DNA of 64,000 nt from Streptomyces sp. AC555_RSS877. GTDB lineage: Bacteria; Actinomycetota; Actinomycetes; Streptomycetales; Streptomycetaceae. The translations under genes and the position numbers were made by a program. Positions 52,501 to 58,845 of the stretch are shown here, piece by piece. The notes under the pieces were generated by a model. It had not been told where the DNA came from. It saw nothing but the letters and a program-made list of their open reading frames with translations, and searched no databases. Each line of letters opens with the position of its first letter. Within the stretch, counting starts at the first letter, position 1. The stretch is from NCBI RefSeq assembly GCF_019049245.1, contig NZ_JAGMUK010000015.1, forward strand, positions 178,759 to 242,758. Direction: 5' to 3'.

Positions 52501-53584
52501 GGTCGGAGGTCGGGTACTCGGCGGTGACCTCGTGTTTCGACGGCGGCACACCGTCCGTCTCGGACAGCCAGTCGCCGGTGGCCTTCTCCCGCAGGTCCCA
52601 CTCGAGGCCGAAGGTCAGCCGCTTGTCGAGCGGGTCGACGAGGACCGGCGCCTTCAGCTGCGCGTCGAAGGTGACGGTCTCGCCCGGCGCCACGTCCTTC
52701 GGCAGCCCGGTGGCGTCCTTGTTGAGGAGGTTGGTGACGTCCTTGCCGTCCAGCGTCCAGCGGTACGACAGGACGCGCTCGCCCTTCTTCCACACCGTGG
52801 CCGTGGTGTTGGTGAGCGTCGCCTCGACGGTGGCGGTCTCGCCGGGGACCATCCGCGCCGGCGTGAACGGCAGGAAGTAGGTCTCGGCCTCGGGGGCGGC
52901 GAGCAGCTTGCCGTCCTGGGCGACCTGGCCGACGGCGGGCAGCTCGACGGCACGGGCGGGGCCGCTCAGTAGCTTGCCCTGCTCGGTCCGGACGACGATC
53001 CGGTAGTGGTGGGTGCGGCCGTCGCCCTCCAGGGCGGGCGGCGCGGTGCGGTCGGTGAAGGTCAGGGTGTCGCGGCCGACCGGGGCGAGCAGGGTCTCGG
53101 CGGTCGGCGTGAAGTCCTTCGACGTCGAGCGGTGGACCTCGTACTCCAGCAGGCCCTTGCCGTCGTACGCCGTCCAGGCCAGGTCGGCGCCGGTCGCGTG
53201 CACACTGCGGGGCGCGGCGACACGGACGCCGTCGGCCTCGCCCGCGACCCGTGGGTGGGTCAGTGAGGCGGCGCCGCGGCTGCGGTCGAGGGTGATACGG
53301 GGCGGCTCGAAGTCGCCGTCGTCCCGGTCGTCCTTCTCGTCGTCGCTGCCGAAGACGCTGTCCCAGAAGCCGCGGTCGTCCTCTTCGCCGGCCAGTTCAC
53401 TGGCGGGACGCCAGCCGTCACGGGGATCGGAGGTGTCGGGTTCGGAGGCGGCCGCGGGTCTCTCCTCGCCCGTGCGGGCCGGGGACGAGGGAGCGGTGCC
53501 GATGAGCAACGCCGTGGCCACGGTGCCGACGAGGGCGGCACGCAGACGGAGACGGCGGAGGCGGGTGTGGCCTAAGCGTGCCAT
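46577..53584 (-). CDS. Secreted Rhs/YD-repeat polymorphic toxin with Hint and deaminase-like C-terminus
   Basis: This 2,335-residue polymorphic toxin starts at the ATG at 53584 after AAGGAG. In order it has: a Sec signal (residues 1-37); an Ig-like/beta N-terminal region to about 400; YD repeats from about 590; a golvesin-like beta domain about 1290-1420 (WQLTIPQAGDYTVYVRYP); more YD repeats; an RHS core near 1835-1900 (YRFNGKRYD... DPGLNRFLTRD); a hydrophobic pre-toxin segment; and a Hint autoprotease domain from C2055 to HN2205. The last 130 residues carry HSE (2262-2264) and C2291/C2298, the zinc signature of toxin deaminases. Codon 4 is TTA. The shell should encapsulate the toxin and Hint should release it. 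Confidence 0.92.
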   Translation of the reverse strand: MARLGHTRLRRLRLRAALVGTVATALLIGTAPSSPARTGEERPAAASEPDTSDPRDGWRPASELAGEEDDRGFWDSVFGSDDEKDDRDDGDFEPPRITLDRSRGAASLTHPRVAGEADGVRVAAPRSVHATGADLAWTAYDGKGLLEYEVHRSTSKDFTPTAETLLAPVGRDTLTFTDRTAPPALEGDGRTHHYRIVVRTEQGKLLSGPARAVELPAVGQVAQDGKLLAAPEAETYFLPFTPARMVPGETATVEATLTNTTATVWKKGERVLSYRWTLDGKDVTNLLNKDATGLPKDVAPGETVTFDAQLKAPVLVDPLDKRLTFGLEWDLREKATGDWLSETDGVPPSKHEVTAEYPTSDQLGLEDFHSYAGKNTGAGSALMSNLYAGNAVWSYNAFSNPSLGFATFLRLAYNSQDASHTPAGPGWSLQASSPVRLGTPLDFHPSALLPKQITLTDGDGTSHVFGKNKKGEWDSPAGVHFRVRQLEKDCLIKPHQREAWEFLRPDRTRFLFDCQGYPSAQVDKNGNRMEFTYEERLLGHPSKLLKYVTDAEGRRTLTVDYWEKGEAYTYVDEDGKVREGKHLLNPFLIGKVRSVTDLSGRRIDFTFTEKGLLALLTDGANSTDKDLRKVFGFGYGKEFDHPGVKLVKVTDPRGNATGLDYVGPHDDKDQLHYLGYTKAVTDRLGGLTRYRYEDADDHDGKAIRTVVTDAEGNPATQLMDGYGRPVKLTDAKKRTTKLGWDADNNVTRLEENNKAARTWKYDPKTGYPLEARDAESVKNDRPAATLAYATGENGHIADLVRRVSPEGRAWQFGYDARGNMTSVTDPKGVASEPAGDYTSTHAYDGRGRLTSATDANEHTTRFEDYDPSGYPRVIVDALGNRTVTTYDVRGNVTEVEEADGATTTQTYDLFARPLENRRPKDQQAGEFIVTPAPKYDANDNTLVFTAPNGVASTSVFDAADQLLKSVQPGDEEGSPERVSTFTYDKVGNQLTSTEPKGNLTETPGDFTSTTKYDEIYQPIEAVNAAGKRASAVYNDVGDLVKVVDARKNETEDPDDYTTTFRYDLDHRLLETTDAAGNATTSTYDWDGLTTAATDADGNRTEMVLDARAALVEARVPHDGDGDDAVVRSTRFEYDEAGNQTRVVTPRGVETGDDPKDFAAETVYDELNRVKETLSPYDPDDARYNAPDRTTYEYDALSRVKKVSAPPSEGQSVRNETEYTYFDTGWIKTSTDAFDIKNTYRYNDLGQQIQNTLSSGGGSVTRTLDSAFYPSGALKSRSDDGVPVGLQVALVDNSDINNTAAQGTWAEAAAEGAYGYNAQTHPAGSGEDRFVWQLTIPQAGDYTVYVRYPKVDGAAKDASYEIKHKDGTETKTLDQTELPGEWRSLGKYAFGEDTGQAVTLTDKATGTVVADAVRLVRDHSKDTDNEEKDFSYRYDANGNQIEITDRSPGVETDRYTLAYDELNQLGTVVEHDGDAVRNTTKLTYDANGNTLTTTHDLTWSKLDYDVLDRVERITNAASPTAGDRQVTELEYTDRGELAKQTKPNGNVLTVDYYRDGSTRRTSEKKSDDTLVAEHALKYNANGHKVEDVLKLMDADDHGSTIDNAYAYTYDPQDRIAKVAKTGDDETTEEYRHDAAGNVVWQNVADTTTTHRYDRNRLLTSTADGASSTYNYDPLGRLDTVSFGGETIQKYRYDGFDRPESITAGSGESAKTTRMTYDAFDRTVKETAGSGDDARTTLFTYLGITSHSLKEEVTDEGVTAFQYASWGQKLTQIKDEKDKDPETAQYLYHPHGDVEALTDKDGNTKTTYGYTAYGKNDAAQFTGADKPGAGGGESAAPYNSYRFNGKRYDTTSGTYDMGFRTYDPGLNRFLTRDMYGGALADMGLTTDPYTGNRYAFAGGNPVSFIEIDGHLFGMSWSDIGHAALDVVGLIPVVGEAADLANCGWYAAEGNVVDAALSCASAIPFAGYGATAAKAARYGDKALDAIDSAGDTARAVDNATDAGRAADAGTPPAGAAPDAPAAPRDAAPADAAPAAPANPAPAPAPAAPKPPEAPPASCPVGNSFVPGTKVLMADGTTKAIEDVGVGDKVAASDVETDDAQTRTVTRTISGEGAKHLVTVTIDTDGRAGTDTSTLTATDGHPFWLPDLGRWADAEDLKPGQWLSTGSGTWVRITAVESRTSPAKVHNLTVAGVHTYLVVAGATPVLVHNATCGPVPYGSTDLSQMAINHRRTAGVGSGQNVAIYQVELPNGQIANLPFANNVRGPHSEANADDFLESIGFGPETVVGIYSERNFCTTAGHACAGRIGKYTRAANNLSWSFEAGENAMAAISRTVFGRGR

Positions 53585-53802
53585 GAAGGCTCCTTGTCCC
53601 CCGTGGGCACAGGGGTCGCACAGGAATCGCGGGCCCACCTGTGTACCAAGGCCCTTCAACGACGTGTCAATGGCATGTCAAATGAAGGGACGAGTTCCGG
53701 ACTGTGAACGATTGCTCGAAAACCCCGAAGGGCCGTGCCGGCCGCCCGGTTGGACGAGACCGGCGCAGACGGGCCGTCAACAGCCCTTCTGTGTCAGATG
53801 TG

Positions 53803-53831
53803 TTGACTGCCGAATGAAAACGTTTTAACTT
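53803..53831 (+). promoter_or_regulatory. Promoter with LacI-type operator for the sugar ABC operon
   Basis: TTGACT at 53803-53808 and TAACTT at 53826-53831 are 17 bp apart. The spacer holds the perfect palindrome AAAACGTTTT (53817-53826), where a bound LacI protein would block RNA polymerase. The permease start is 36 bp further on. The lacI-type gene at the end of the operon is the likely source of the repressor. Confidence 0.72.
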
Positions 53832-53866
53832 CCCCTCACTCCGACATCGAGACTCGAGGGGGACCC

Positions 53867-54838
53867 GTGGTCGCTGTCCTACGGGAACGCGCAGGTACGG
53901 AGGAGGTTGACACAACTCGCCGTCGAACCAGTGGTGAACATCCGCGACGAAAACGTTTGCAGAGTCGGGGTCTCATCCTGCTCCTGCTGCCCGGCCTCGC
54001 CTACTTCCTGCTGTTCCACTACGGCGCCCTGGCCGGCAACGTCATCGCCTTCAAGGAGTACGTCCCCTTCGACGGGCTCTGGGGCAGTCCCTGGGTCGGA
54101 CTCGGCAACTTCCAGCGGATGTTCGAGGACGGCGCCTTCTGGGACGCGGTGCTCAACACCGTCTGGATCGCCGTCCTGCAACTGGCCTTCTACTTCCCGG
54201 TGCCGCTCGCCCTCGCCCTGCTCCTGCACAGCCTCACCTGGAGCTCGGTGCGCCGGTTCGTGCAGTCGGTGGCCTACCTGCCGCACTTCATCTCGTGGGT
54301 GATCGTCGTCGCCCTCTTCCAGCAGCTGCTCGGGGACACCGGCCTGCTCAACTCCTCGCTGGACGGCATGGGGTTGAGCACCGTCGACATCATCGGCAAC
54401 CCCGACGCCTTCAAGCCGCTCACCGTCGCCCAGGTCATCTGGAAGGACGCCGGCTGGGGCACGATCATCTTCCTCGCCGCGCTGGCCACGGTGGACGAGC
54501 AGCAGTACGAGGCCGCCGCGATCGACGGCGCCGGGCCCTGGCGGCGCTTCTGGCACGTCACGCTGCCCGCGATCCGCCCGGTGATCGTGCTGCTGCTCAT
54601 CATGCGGCTCGGCGACATCCTCTCCGTCGGCTTCGAGCAGATGCTGCTGCAGCGCGACGCGGTCGGCCCGGAGGCCGCCGAGATCATCGACACCTTCGTC
54701 TACTACCAGGGCATCGTCGGCGGCGACTACGGATTCGCCGCCGCCGCGGGCCTGTTCAAGGGCGTGATCGGCGCCCTCCTCGTCTACGCCGCCAACAAGG
54801 TCGCCCACCGCCTCGGCGAACAGGGGGTCTACAAGTGA
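53867..54838 (+). CDS. Oligosaccharide ABC transporter permease, LplB type
   Basis: This 323-residue permease of the LplB/YteP group has six predicted helices and the EAA loop (EAAAIDGAGPWRRFWHVTLPAIRP). Such proteins, with a YtcP-type partner, import complex oligosaccharides including rhamnogalacturonan fragments. The GTG at 53867 follows GAGGGGG. Codons 29-31 read AAA CGT TTG, three codons unusual for this genome, and they create a second copy of the operator core. No ATPase gene is linked, so a shared MsiK-type ATPase is expected. Confidence 0.92.
   Translation: MVAVLRERAGTEEVDTTRRRTSGEHPRRKRLQSRGLILLLLPGLAYFLLFHYGALAGNVIAFKEYVPFDGLWGSPWVGLGNFQRMFEDGAFWDAVLNTVWIAVLQLAFYFPVPLALALLLHSLTWSSVRRFVQSVAYLPHFISWVIVVALFQQLLGDTGLLNSSLDGMGLSTVDIIGNPDAFKPLTVAQVIWKDAGWGTIIFLAALATVDEQQYEAAAIDGAGPWRRFWHVTLPAIRPVIVLLLIMRLGDILSVGFEQMLLQRDAVGPEAAEIIDTFVYYQGIVGGDYGFAAAAGLFKGVIGALLVYAANKVAHRLGEQGVYK
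53951..53958. promoter_or_regulatory. Second candidate LacI operator inside the permease gene
   Basis: AAACGTTT, extended leftwards to GAAAACGTTTG, repeats the core found in the promoter 134 bp upstream. It uses codons that are rare in this genome, which suggests selection on the DNA. Two sites at this distance could support repression by looping or a roadblock. Confidence 0.5.
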
Positions 54839-55734
54839 GTGCCCGTACCCGGACCTCCGTCCGGCCCGGCTGGATGGAGAGGCCGAAGCCGCTCACCCAG
54901 GCCGCCAAAGCCCTCGCGCTCGTCGCGGTCGTGCTGCTGGTCTGCGTGCCGTTCCTCGTCATCGTGTCGACCTCGCTGGCCTCCACCGACGAGGTCGTCG
55001 ACAACGGCGGCTGGGTGCTGTGGCCGACCGAACCCTCGCTCGACGCCTACCGCGACATCCTCGACGGCGGCATCGTCACCCACGCCCTCGGCGTCAGCGC
55101 CGGCGTCACGATCGTCGGCACCCTGCTCAGCCTCGCCTGCACGGTGACCCTCGCCTACGCCCTGTCCCGCCCCGGTGTCTTCGGCGGCAAACCGGTCCTG
55201 CTCCTCATCCTGTTCACCTTCCTCTTCCCGCCCGGCATGATCCCCAGCTTCCTGCTGGTCAAGGAGCTGGGCCTGCTGGACAGTTACGCCTCACTGGTCC
55301 TGCCCGTCCTGGTCAACGTGTTCAATCTCGTCGTCCTGCGCGGCTTCTTCCAGGGCATCCCCGAGGAGCTGTACGAGGCCGCCCGGCTCGACGGGGCGGG
55401 GGACTGGCGGGTGCTGTTCTCGGTCGTCCTGCCGCTGTCCAAGGCAGCGCTCGCCGTGGTCGGCCTGTTCTACGCGGTGTCGTACTGGAACTCCTGGTTC
55501 TACGCCTCCCTCTACCTGGAGAGCGACCACTGGCCGCTTCAGCAGGTGCTGCGCACCTACGTGGTGGCAGGCTCCGGGCTCACCGACGCGACGACCGGCG
55601 AGGGCACGATCACCGCCCCGCAGACCGTACAGATGGCGGTGCTGGTGATCGCCACCGTGCCGATCCTGCTGGTCTACCCGTTCCTGCAGAAGTACTTCAC
55701 GAAGGGCGTGCTCACGGGCGCCATCAAGAGCTGA
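54835..55734 (+). CDS. Oligosaccharide ABC transporter permease, YtcP type
   Basis: This 299-residue partner permease of the YtcP group has six helices and the EAA loop (ELYEAARLDGAGDWRVLFSVVLPLSKAAL). It starts at GTG overlapping the previous stop (GTGA), so it is translated with its partner. The two form the heterodimeric channel of the importer. Confidence 0.93.
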   Translation: MSARTRTSVRPGWMERPKPLTQAAKALALVAVVLLVCVPFLVIVSTSLASTDEVVDNGGWVLWPTEPSLDAYRDILDGGIVTHALGVSAGVTIVGTLLSLACTVTLAYALSRPGVFGGKPVLLLILFTFLFPPGMIPSFLLVKELGLLDSYASLVLPVLVNVFNLVVLRGFFQGIPEELYEAARLDGAGDWRVLFSVVLPLSKAALAVVGLFYAVSYWNSWFYASLYLESDHWPLQQVLRTYVVAGSGLTDATTGEGTITAPQTVQMAVLVIATVPILLVYPFLQKYFTKGVLTGAIKS

Positions 55735-55797
55735 CACGGAACGGCCCCAGAGAACTGACACATCATCAAGAGCCGCGTTCGGAAAGGTCACCTGCCC

Positions 55798-57447
55798 ATG
55801 CCCAGCATCTCCCGACGCACCCTGCTGCGTTCCGCCGCCGCGGTCGGCGCCGCCGTCTCCGCCCCCACCCTGCTGACCGCCTGCTCCACCGGCTCGGGTG
55901 ACAGCGACGTCTCCAACGCGGGCAAGAAACTCGCCCCCTGGCCCGCCCACCGTCCCACCACCGGCCCCAAGCCGGATCTCGCCCCCACCGACGCCGGAGT
56001 CCAGGCCGGATACACCGCCTACCCCTCCGACCTGGTCAAGTCCGTCTCCCGCACCCCGGGCGACGGCTCCACCATCAAGGTCATGTCGGTGTCGTTCGGC
56101 ACCCCGCCCAAGCCCGCCTCCGCGAACCGGTTCTGGGCCGCCGTCGAGAAGGCCCTCGGCGTGAAGATCGAGTACACGATCGTCTCCCAGGCCGACTACC
56201 AGAAGAAGATGGCCACCGTGATGGCCGGCGACGCCGACACCCTCCCGGACATCATCAACCTCTTCTCCGGGTTCGTGCTGCCCCGCGAGGCCGAGTTCGT
56301 GCAGCGGCGGGCGGAGGACCTCACGCCGTACCTGTCCGGCGAGGCGATCACCGACTACCCCAACCTCGCGAACATCCCCACCCACGCCTGGCGCGACATG
56401 GGCCGCATCGGCGGCCGGATCTTCGGCATCCCGCTGGAACGCCCGCTGCCCGGCTCCACCCTCTGGCTCAACCAGGGCATGTTCGCCGACGCCGGCATGA
56501 CGGAGGGCTGGAGCGCCGACGACTTCGCCGCCGTCGCGAAGCGGGCGACCAGCGGGCGGACGTACGCGCTCGGCGCCGCCCAGGGCTCCCTCTTCGGCAA
56601 CGCCGCCCACTCCGCCGCCCACAACGCGCCCCAGGAGTGGGCCGTCACCAAGGACGGCACCTTCCTGCCGGGCTGCGCCGACGAACGCTACAAGGCCTCG
56701 ATCGCCTTCCAGTCCCGGCTGCGCAAGGACGGCTCCTACCACCCGGACGCCACGTCCATCTCCCAGATCGACCTCACCACCCTCTACTACAACGGCACGG
56801 TCGGCTCCATGCAGGACGGCTTCGGCGCCTACCTGCCCAAGTACCGGGAGTCGCAGGGCAAGCTGACCCCGGCCGCCGCGCTCCCGTACAGCGTCGGCGG
56901 CGAAGCCGGCGGCATCGCCGCGGCCCGCCGCTCCTTCGGCTACACCGTGCTCAAGAAGGCCAAGAAGGAACGTGTCGAGCTGCTGCTGCGCATCCTCGAC
57001 TACCTCGCCGCGCCCTTCGGCAGCCAGGAGTGGGAACTCGTCCACTACGGCGTCGAGGGCACCCACTTCACCCGCGGCAAGGACGGCTCACCGCAGCCCA
57101 CCAAGCTCGGCGAGGTGGAGAACAACACCAACCTGCCGCTGAAGTACCTTGCCGAAGGCCCCCAGGTGCTGTTCGTGCCGGGCATGCCCGACGCAGTCCG
57201 GGCGCTGCACGCCTGGCAGCTCAAAACCGTCCCGCACGCCGTCCGCAACGCCTCCTACGGCCTGCAGTCCCGGACGAAGAACGCCCAGGGCACCACGCTC
57301 AGGGCGCTCCTCGACGACACCGTCACCGGCATCGTCGCCGGGCGCATCCCGTTGTCGGAGTGGGACGGGGCGGTGAAGAAGTGGCGGGCGCGGGGCGGCG
57401 ACAGAATGGCCGAGGAGTTCGCGAAGGACTACGCGGCCAACACGTGA
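55798..57447 (+). CDS. Oligosaccharide-binding lipoprotein (LipO/LplA type), Tat-exported
   Basis: This 549-residue solute-binding protein has a Tat-type signal (SRRTLLRSAA) merging into a lipobox LLTAC, so it should fold before export and become a lipoprotein. It is about 100 residues longer than ordinary sugar-binding proteins, as is usual for binding proteins that serve LplB/YtcP permeases and take larger ligands. It follows the second permease by 63 bp. Confidence 0.92.
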   Translation: MPSISRRTLLRSAAAVGAAVSAPTLLTACSTGSGDSDVSNAGKKLAPWPAHRPTTGPKPDLAPTDAGVQAGYTAYPSDLVKSVSRTPGDGSTIKVMSVSFGTPPKPASANRFWAAVEKALGVKIEYTIVSQADYQKKMATVMAGDADTLPDIINLFSGFVLPREAEFVQRRAEDLTPYLSGEAITDYPNLANIPTHAWRDMGRIGGRIFGIPLERPLPGSTLWLNQGMFADAGMTEGWSADDFAAVAKRATSGRTYALGAAQGSLFGNAAHSAAHNAPQEWAVTKDGTFLPGCADERYKASIAFQSRLRKDGSYHPDATSISQIDLTTLYYNGTVGSMQDGFGAYLPKYRESQGKLTPAAALPYSVGGEAGGIAAARRSFGYTVLKKAKKERVELLLRILDYLAAPFGSQEWELVHYGVEGTHFTRGKDGSPQPTKLGEVENNTNLPLKYLAEGPQVLFVPGMPDAVRALHAWQLKTVPHAVRNASYGLQSRTKNAQGTTLRALLDDTVTGIVAGRIPLSEWDGAVKKWRARGGDRMAEEFAKDYAANT

Positions 57448-57476
57448 CGGCTGCCGGTGGAAGAGGAGCGCGGGGG

Positions 57477-58541
57477 ATGGGGAACGGCATGGGGTCCAAG
57501 CGGCGGGTCACGATCAGAGAGGTCGCGGAGCGGGCGGGCGTGTCGATGGCCACCGCCTCCCGCGCACTCAGCGGCAACCACCCGGTGCCCCCGGCGACCC
57601 GGGCCCGCGTCCTGCGCGCCGCCCGCGACCTCGACTACGTCGCCAACGCGCACGCGCGCGCCCTGGTCGGCGGCGGCCGCAAGATGGCCGCGGTCGTCGT
57701 CCGCCAGGTGACCAGCCCGTTCTACGCCCAGGTCGCCGAGGGCGTCGAGGCGGAGGCCGCCGACCGCGGCTGGCTGTGCGTGGTCGGCGCGACCGGCGGG
57801 GACCCGCAGCGCGAGATGGAGTTCGTGCAGCTCATGCGGGAGGAGGGGGCCCGGCTGGTGATCCTGGTCGGCGGGGTCGTCGAGGACGACGCGTATCGCT
57901 CGCGCGTGGCGCATTACGCGCAGGCCCTCGATGCCACCGGCGCCCGGCTCGTGCTGTGCGGCCGGCCCGCCCCGGACCCCGAGATCCCCGCGCTGGTCGT
58001 CGAGTTCGACAACGAGGCGGGGGCGCGGGCGATCACCGGGCACCTGTTGTCGGCCGGCCACCGCCGGATCGTCTTCCTCGGCGGGCTGCCCGGCAACACC
58101 GCCCTCGACGCCCGCGTCACCGGCTACCGCGCCGCGCTCGCCGAGCACGGGCTGCCGGCGAGCGCCGCGCACGTCGTCGACTGCGGTCTGGGCCGCGCGG
58201 CCGGGCTGCACGCGATGACCGAACTCCTCAAGGAGGAACGGGAGTTCACGGCGGTCTTCGCCGGGGACGACATGGTCGCCGCCGGGGCTCTGCGCGCCAT
58301 CGCCGACGCGGGACTGAGGGTCCCCGAGGACATCTCCGTCGTCGGCTACAACGACATCCCCCTCGCCGAGGACTTCAACCCGCCGCTCACCACCGTCCGC
58401 ACCCCCGCCGAGGAACTCGGCCGCGCCGCCGTCCGCATCGCCCTGCGCGACCCCGACCACGCCGCCGGCAGCCACCACCTCCTCGGCACCCACATCGTCG
58501 TACGCCGCAGCGTGGCCCCGCCCCCGGCCACCGCCGACTGA
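57477..58541 (+). CDS. LacI-family transcriptional regulator
   Basis: This 354-residue LacI/GalR regulator has its helix-turn-helix at about 9-35 (TIREVAERAGVSMATASRALSG), the hinge helix (RDLDYVANAHARALVGG) and a sugar-binding domain with the usual VVGYNDIPLAEDFNPPLTTVR near the end. The ATG at 57477 follows AGAGGAG, 29 bp after the binding protein stop. It likely represses the whole transporter operon at the AAAACGTTTT sites. Its 3' end is the apparent source of the minisatellite that follows. Confidence 0.92.
   Translation: MGNGMGSKRRVTIREVAERAGVSMATASRALSGNHPVPPATRARVLRAARDLDYVANAHARALVGGGRKMAAVVVRQVTSPFYAQVAEGVEAEAADRGWLCVVGATGGDPQREMEFVQLMREEGARLVILVGGVVEDDAYRSRVAHYAQALDATGARLVLCGRPAPDPEIPALVVEFDNEAGARAITGHLLSAGHRRIVFLGGLPGNTALDARVTGYRAALAEHGLPASAAHVVDCGLGRAAGLHAMTELLKEEREFTAVFAGDDMVAAGALRAIADAGLRVPEDISVVGYNDIPLAEDFNPPLTTVRTPAEELGRAAVRIALRDPDHAAGSHHLLGTHIVVRRSVAPPPATAD
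58495..58541 (+). repeat. lacI 3' end, copy A of a degenerate triplication
   Basis: The last codons of lacI (VVRRSVAPPPATAD and stop) recur in altered form at 58705-58751 (copy B, encoding VVRRSAAAPG in another frame) and, for the final part, at 58802-58827 (copy C, encoding PAPATTD and a stop). The copies flank the 12-bp array. This looks like an old tandem duplication of the gene end with later sequence decay. Confidence 0.7.
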
Positions 58542-58550
58542 GAGGGGAAC

Positions 58551-58706
58551 CGGCGCCCACACCGGCGCCCACACCGGCGCCCACACCGGCGCCTACACCG
58601 GCGCCTACACCGGCGCCTACACCGGCGCCTACACCGGCGCCTACACCGGCGCCTACACCGGCGCCCACACCGGCGCCCACACCGGCGCCCACACCGGCGC
58701 CCAGAC
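58551..58706 (+). repeat. 13-unit, 12-bp minisatellite
   Basis: Thirteen uninterrupted units fill 156 bp. Units 1-3 and 10-12 read CGGCGCCCACAC, units 4-9 read CGGCGCCTACAC, and unit 13 ends in AGAC. The block pattern 3-6-3 points to expansion by slippage or unequal exchange. It is non-coding here, beginning 10 bp after the lacI stop, and fills half of the 304-bp gap before the DUF2264 gene; the rest of that gap holds decayed copies of the lacI 3' end. Confidence 0.97.
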
Positions 58707-58845
58707 CGTCGTGCGCCGCAGCGCTGCCGCCCCCGGCCACCCACCGACCGAAAGACCTGCTCCCACACCCATCGCCGTAGGTCACAGCCCCGACCCGCGC
58801 CACCCCGCCCCGGCCACCACCGACTGACGGAGGACCCACCCCCGT

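Noticed and set aside
46577..53584. Type VI secretion or Tc-toxin assignment for the Rhs protein
   Set aside because: It has an ordinary signal peptide, and no VgrG, PAAR, TcA-like or T6SS genes are present.
58551..58706. Possible CRISPR-like array
   Set aside because: The units are 12 bp and directly abutting, with no spacers and no cas genes.
57776..58780. A plus-strand frame ending in an Ala-Pro-Thr-Pro repeat, which could suggest a proline-rich protein
   Set aside because: It is a frame-shifted shadow of lacI running into the 12-bp array; the lacI frame has the coherent protein.
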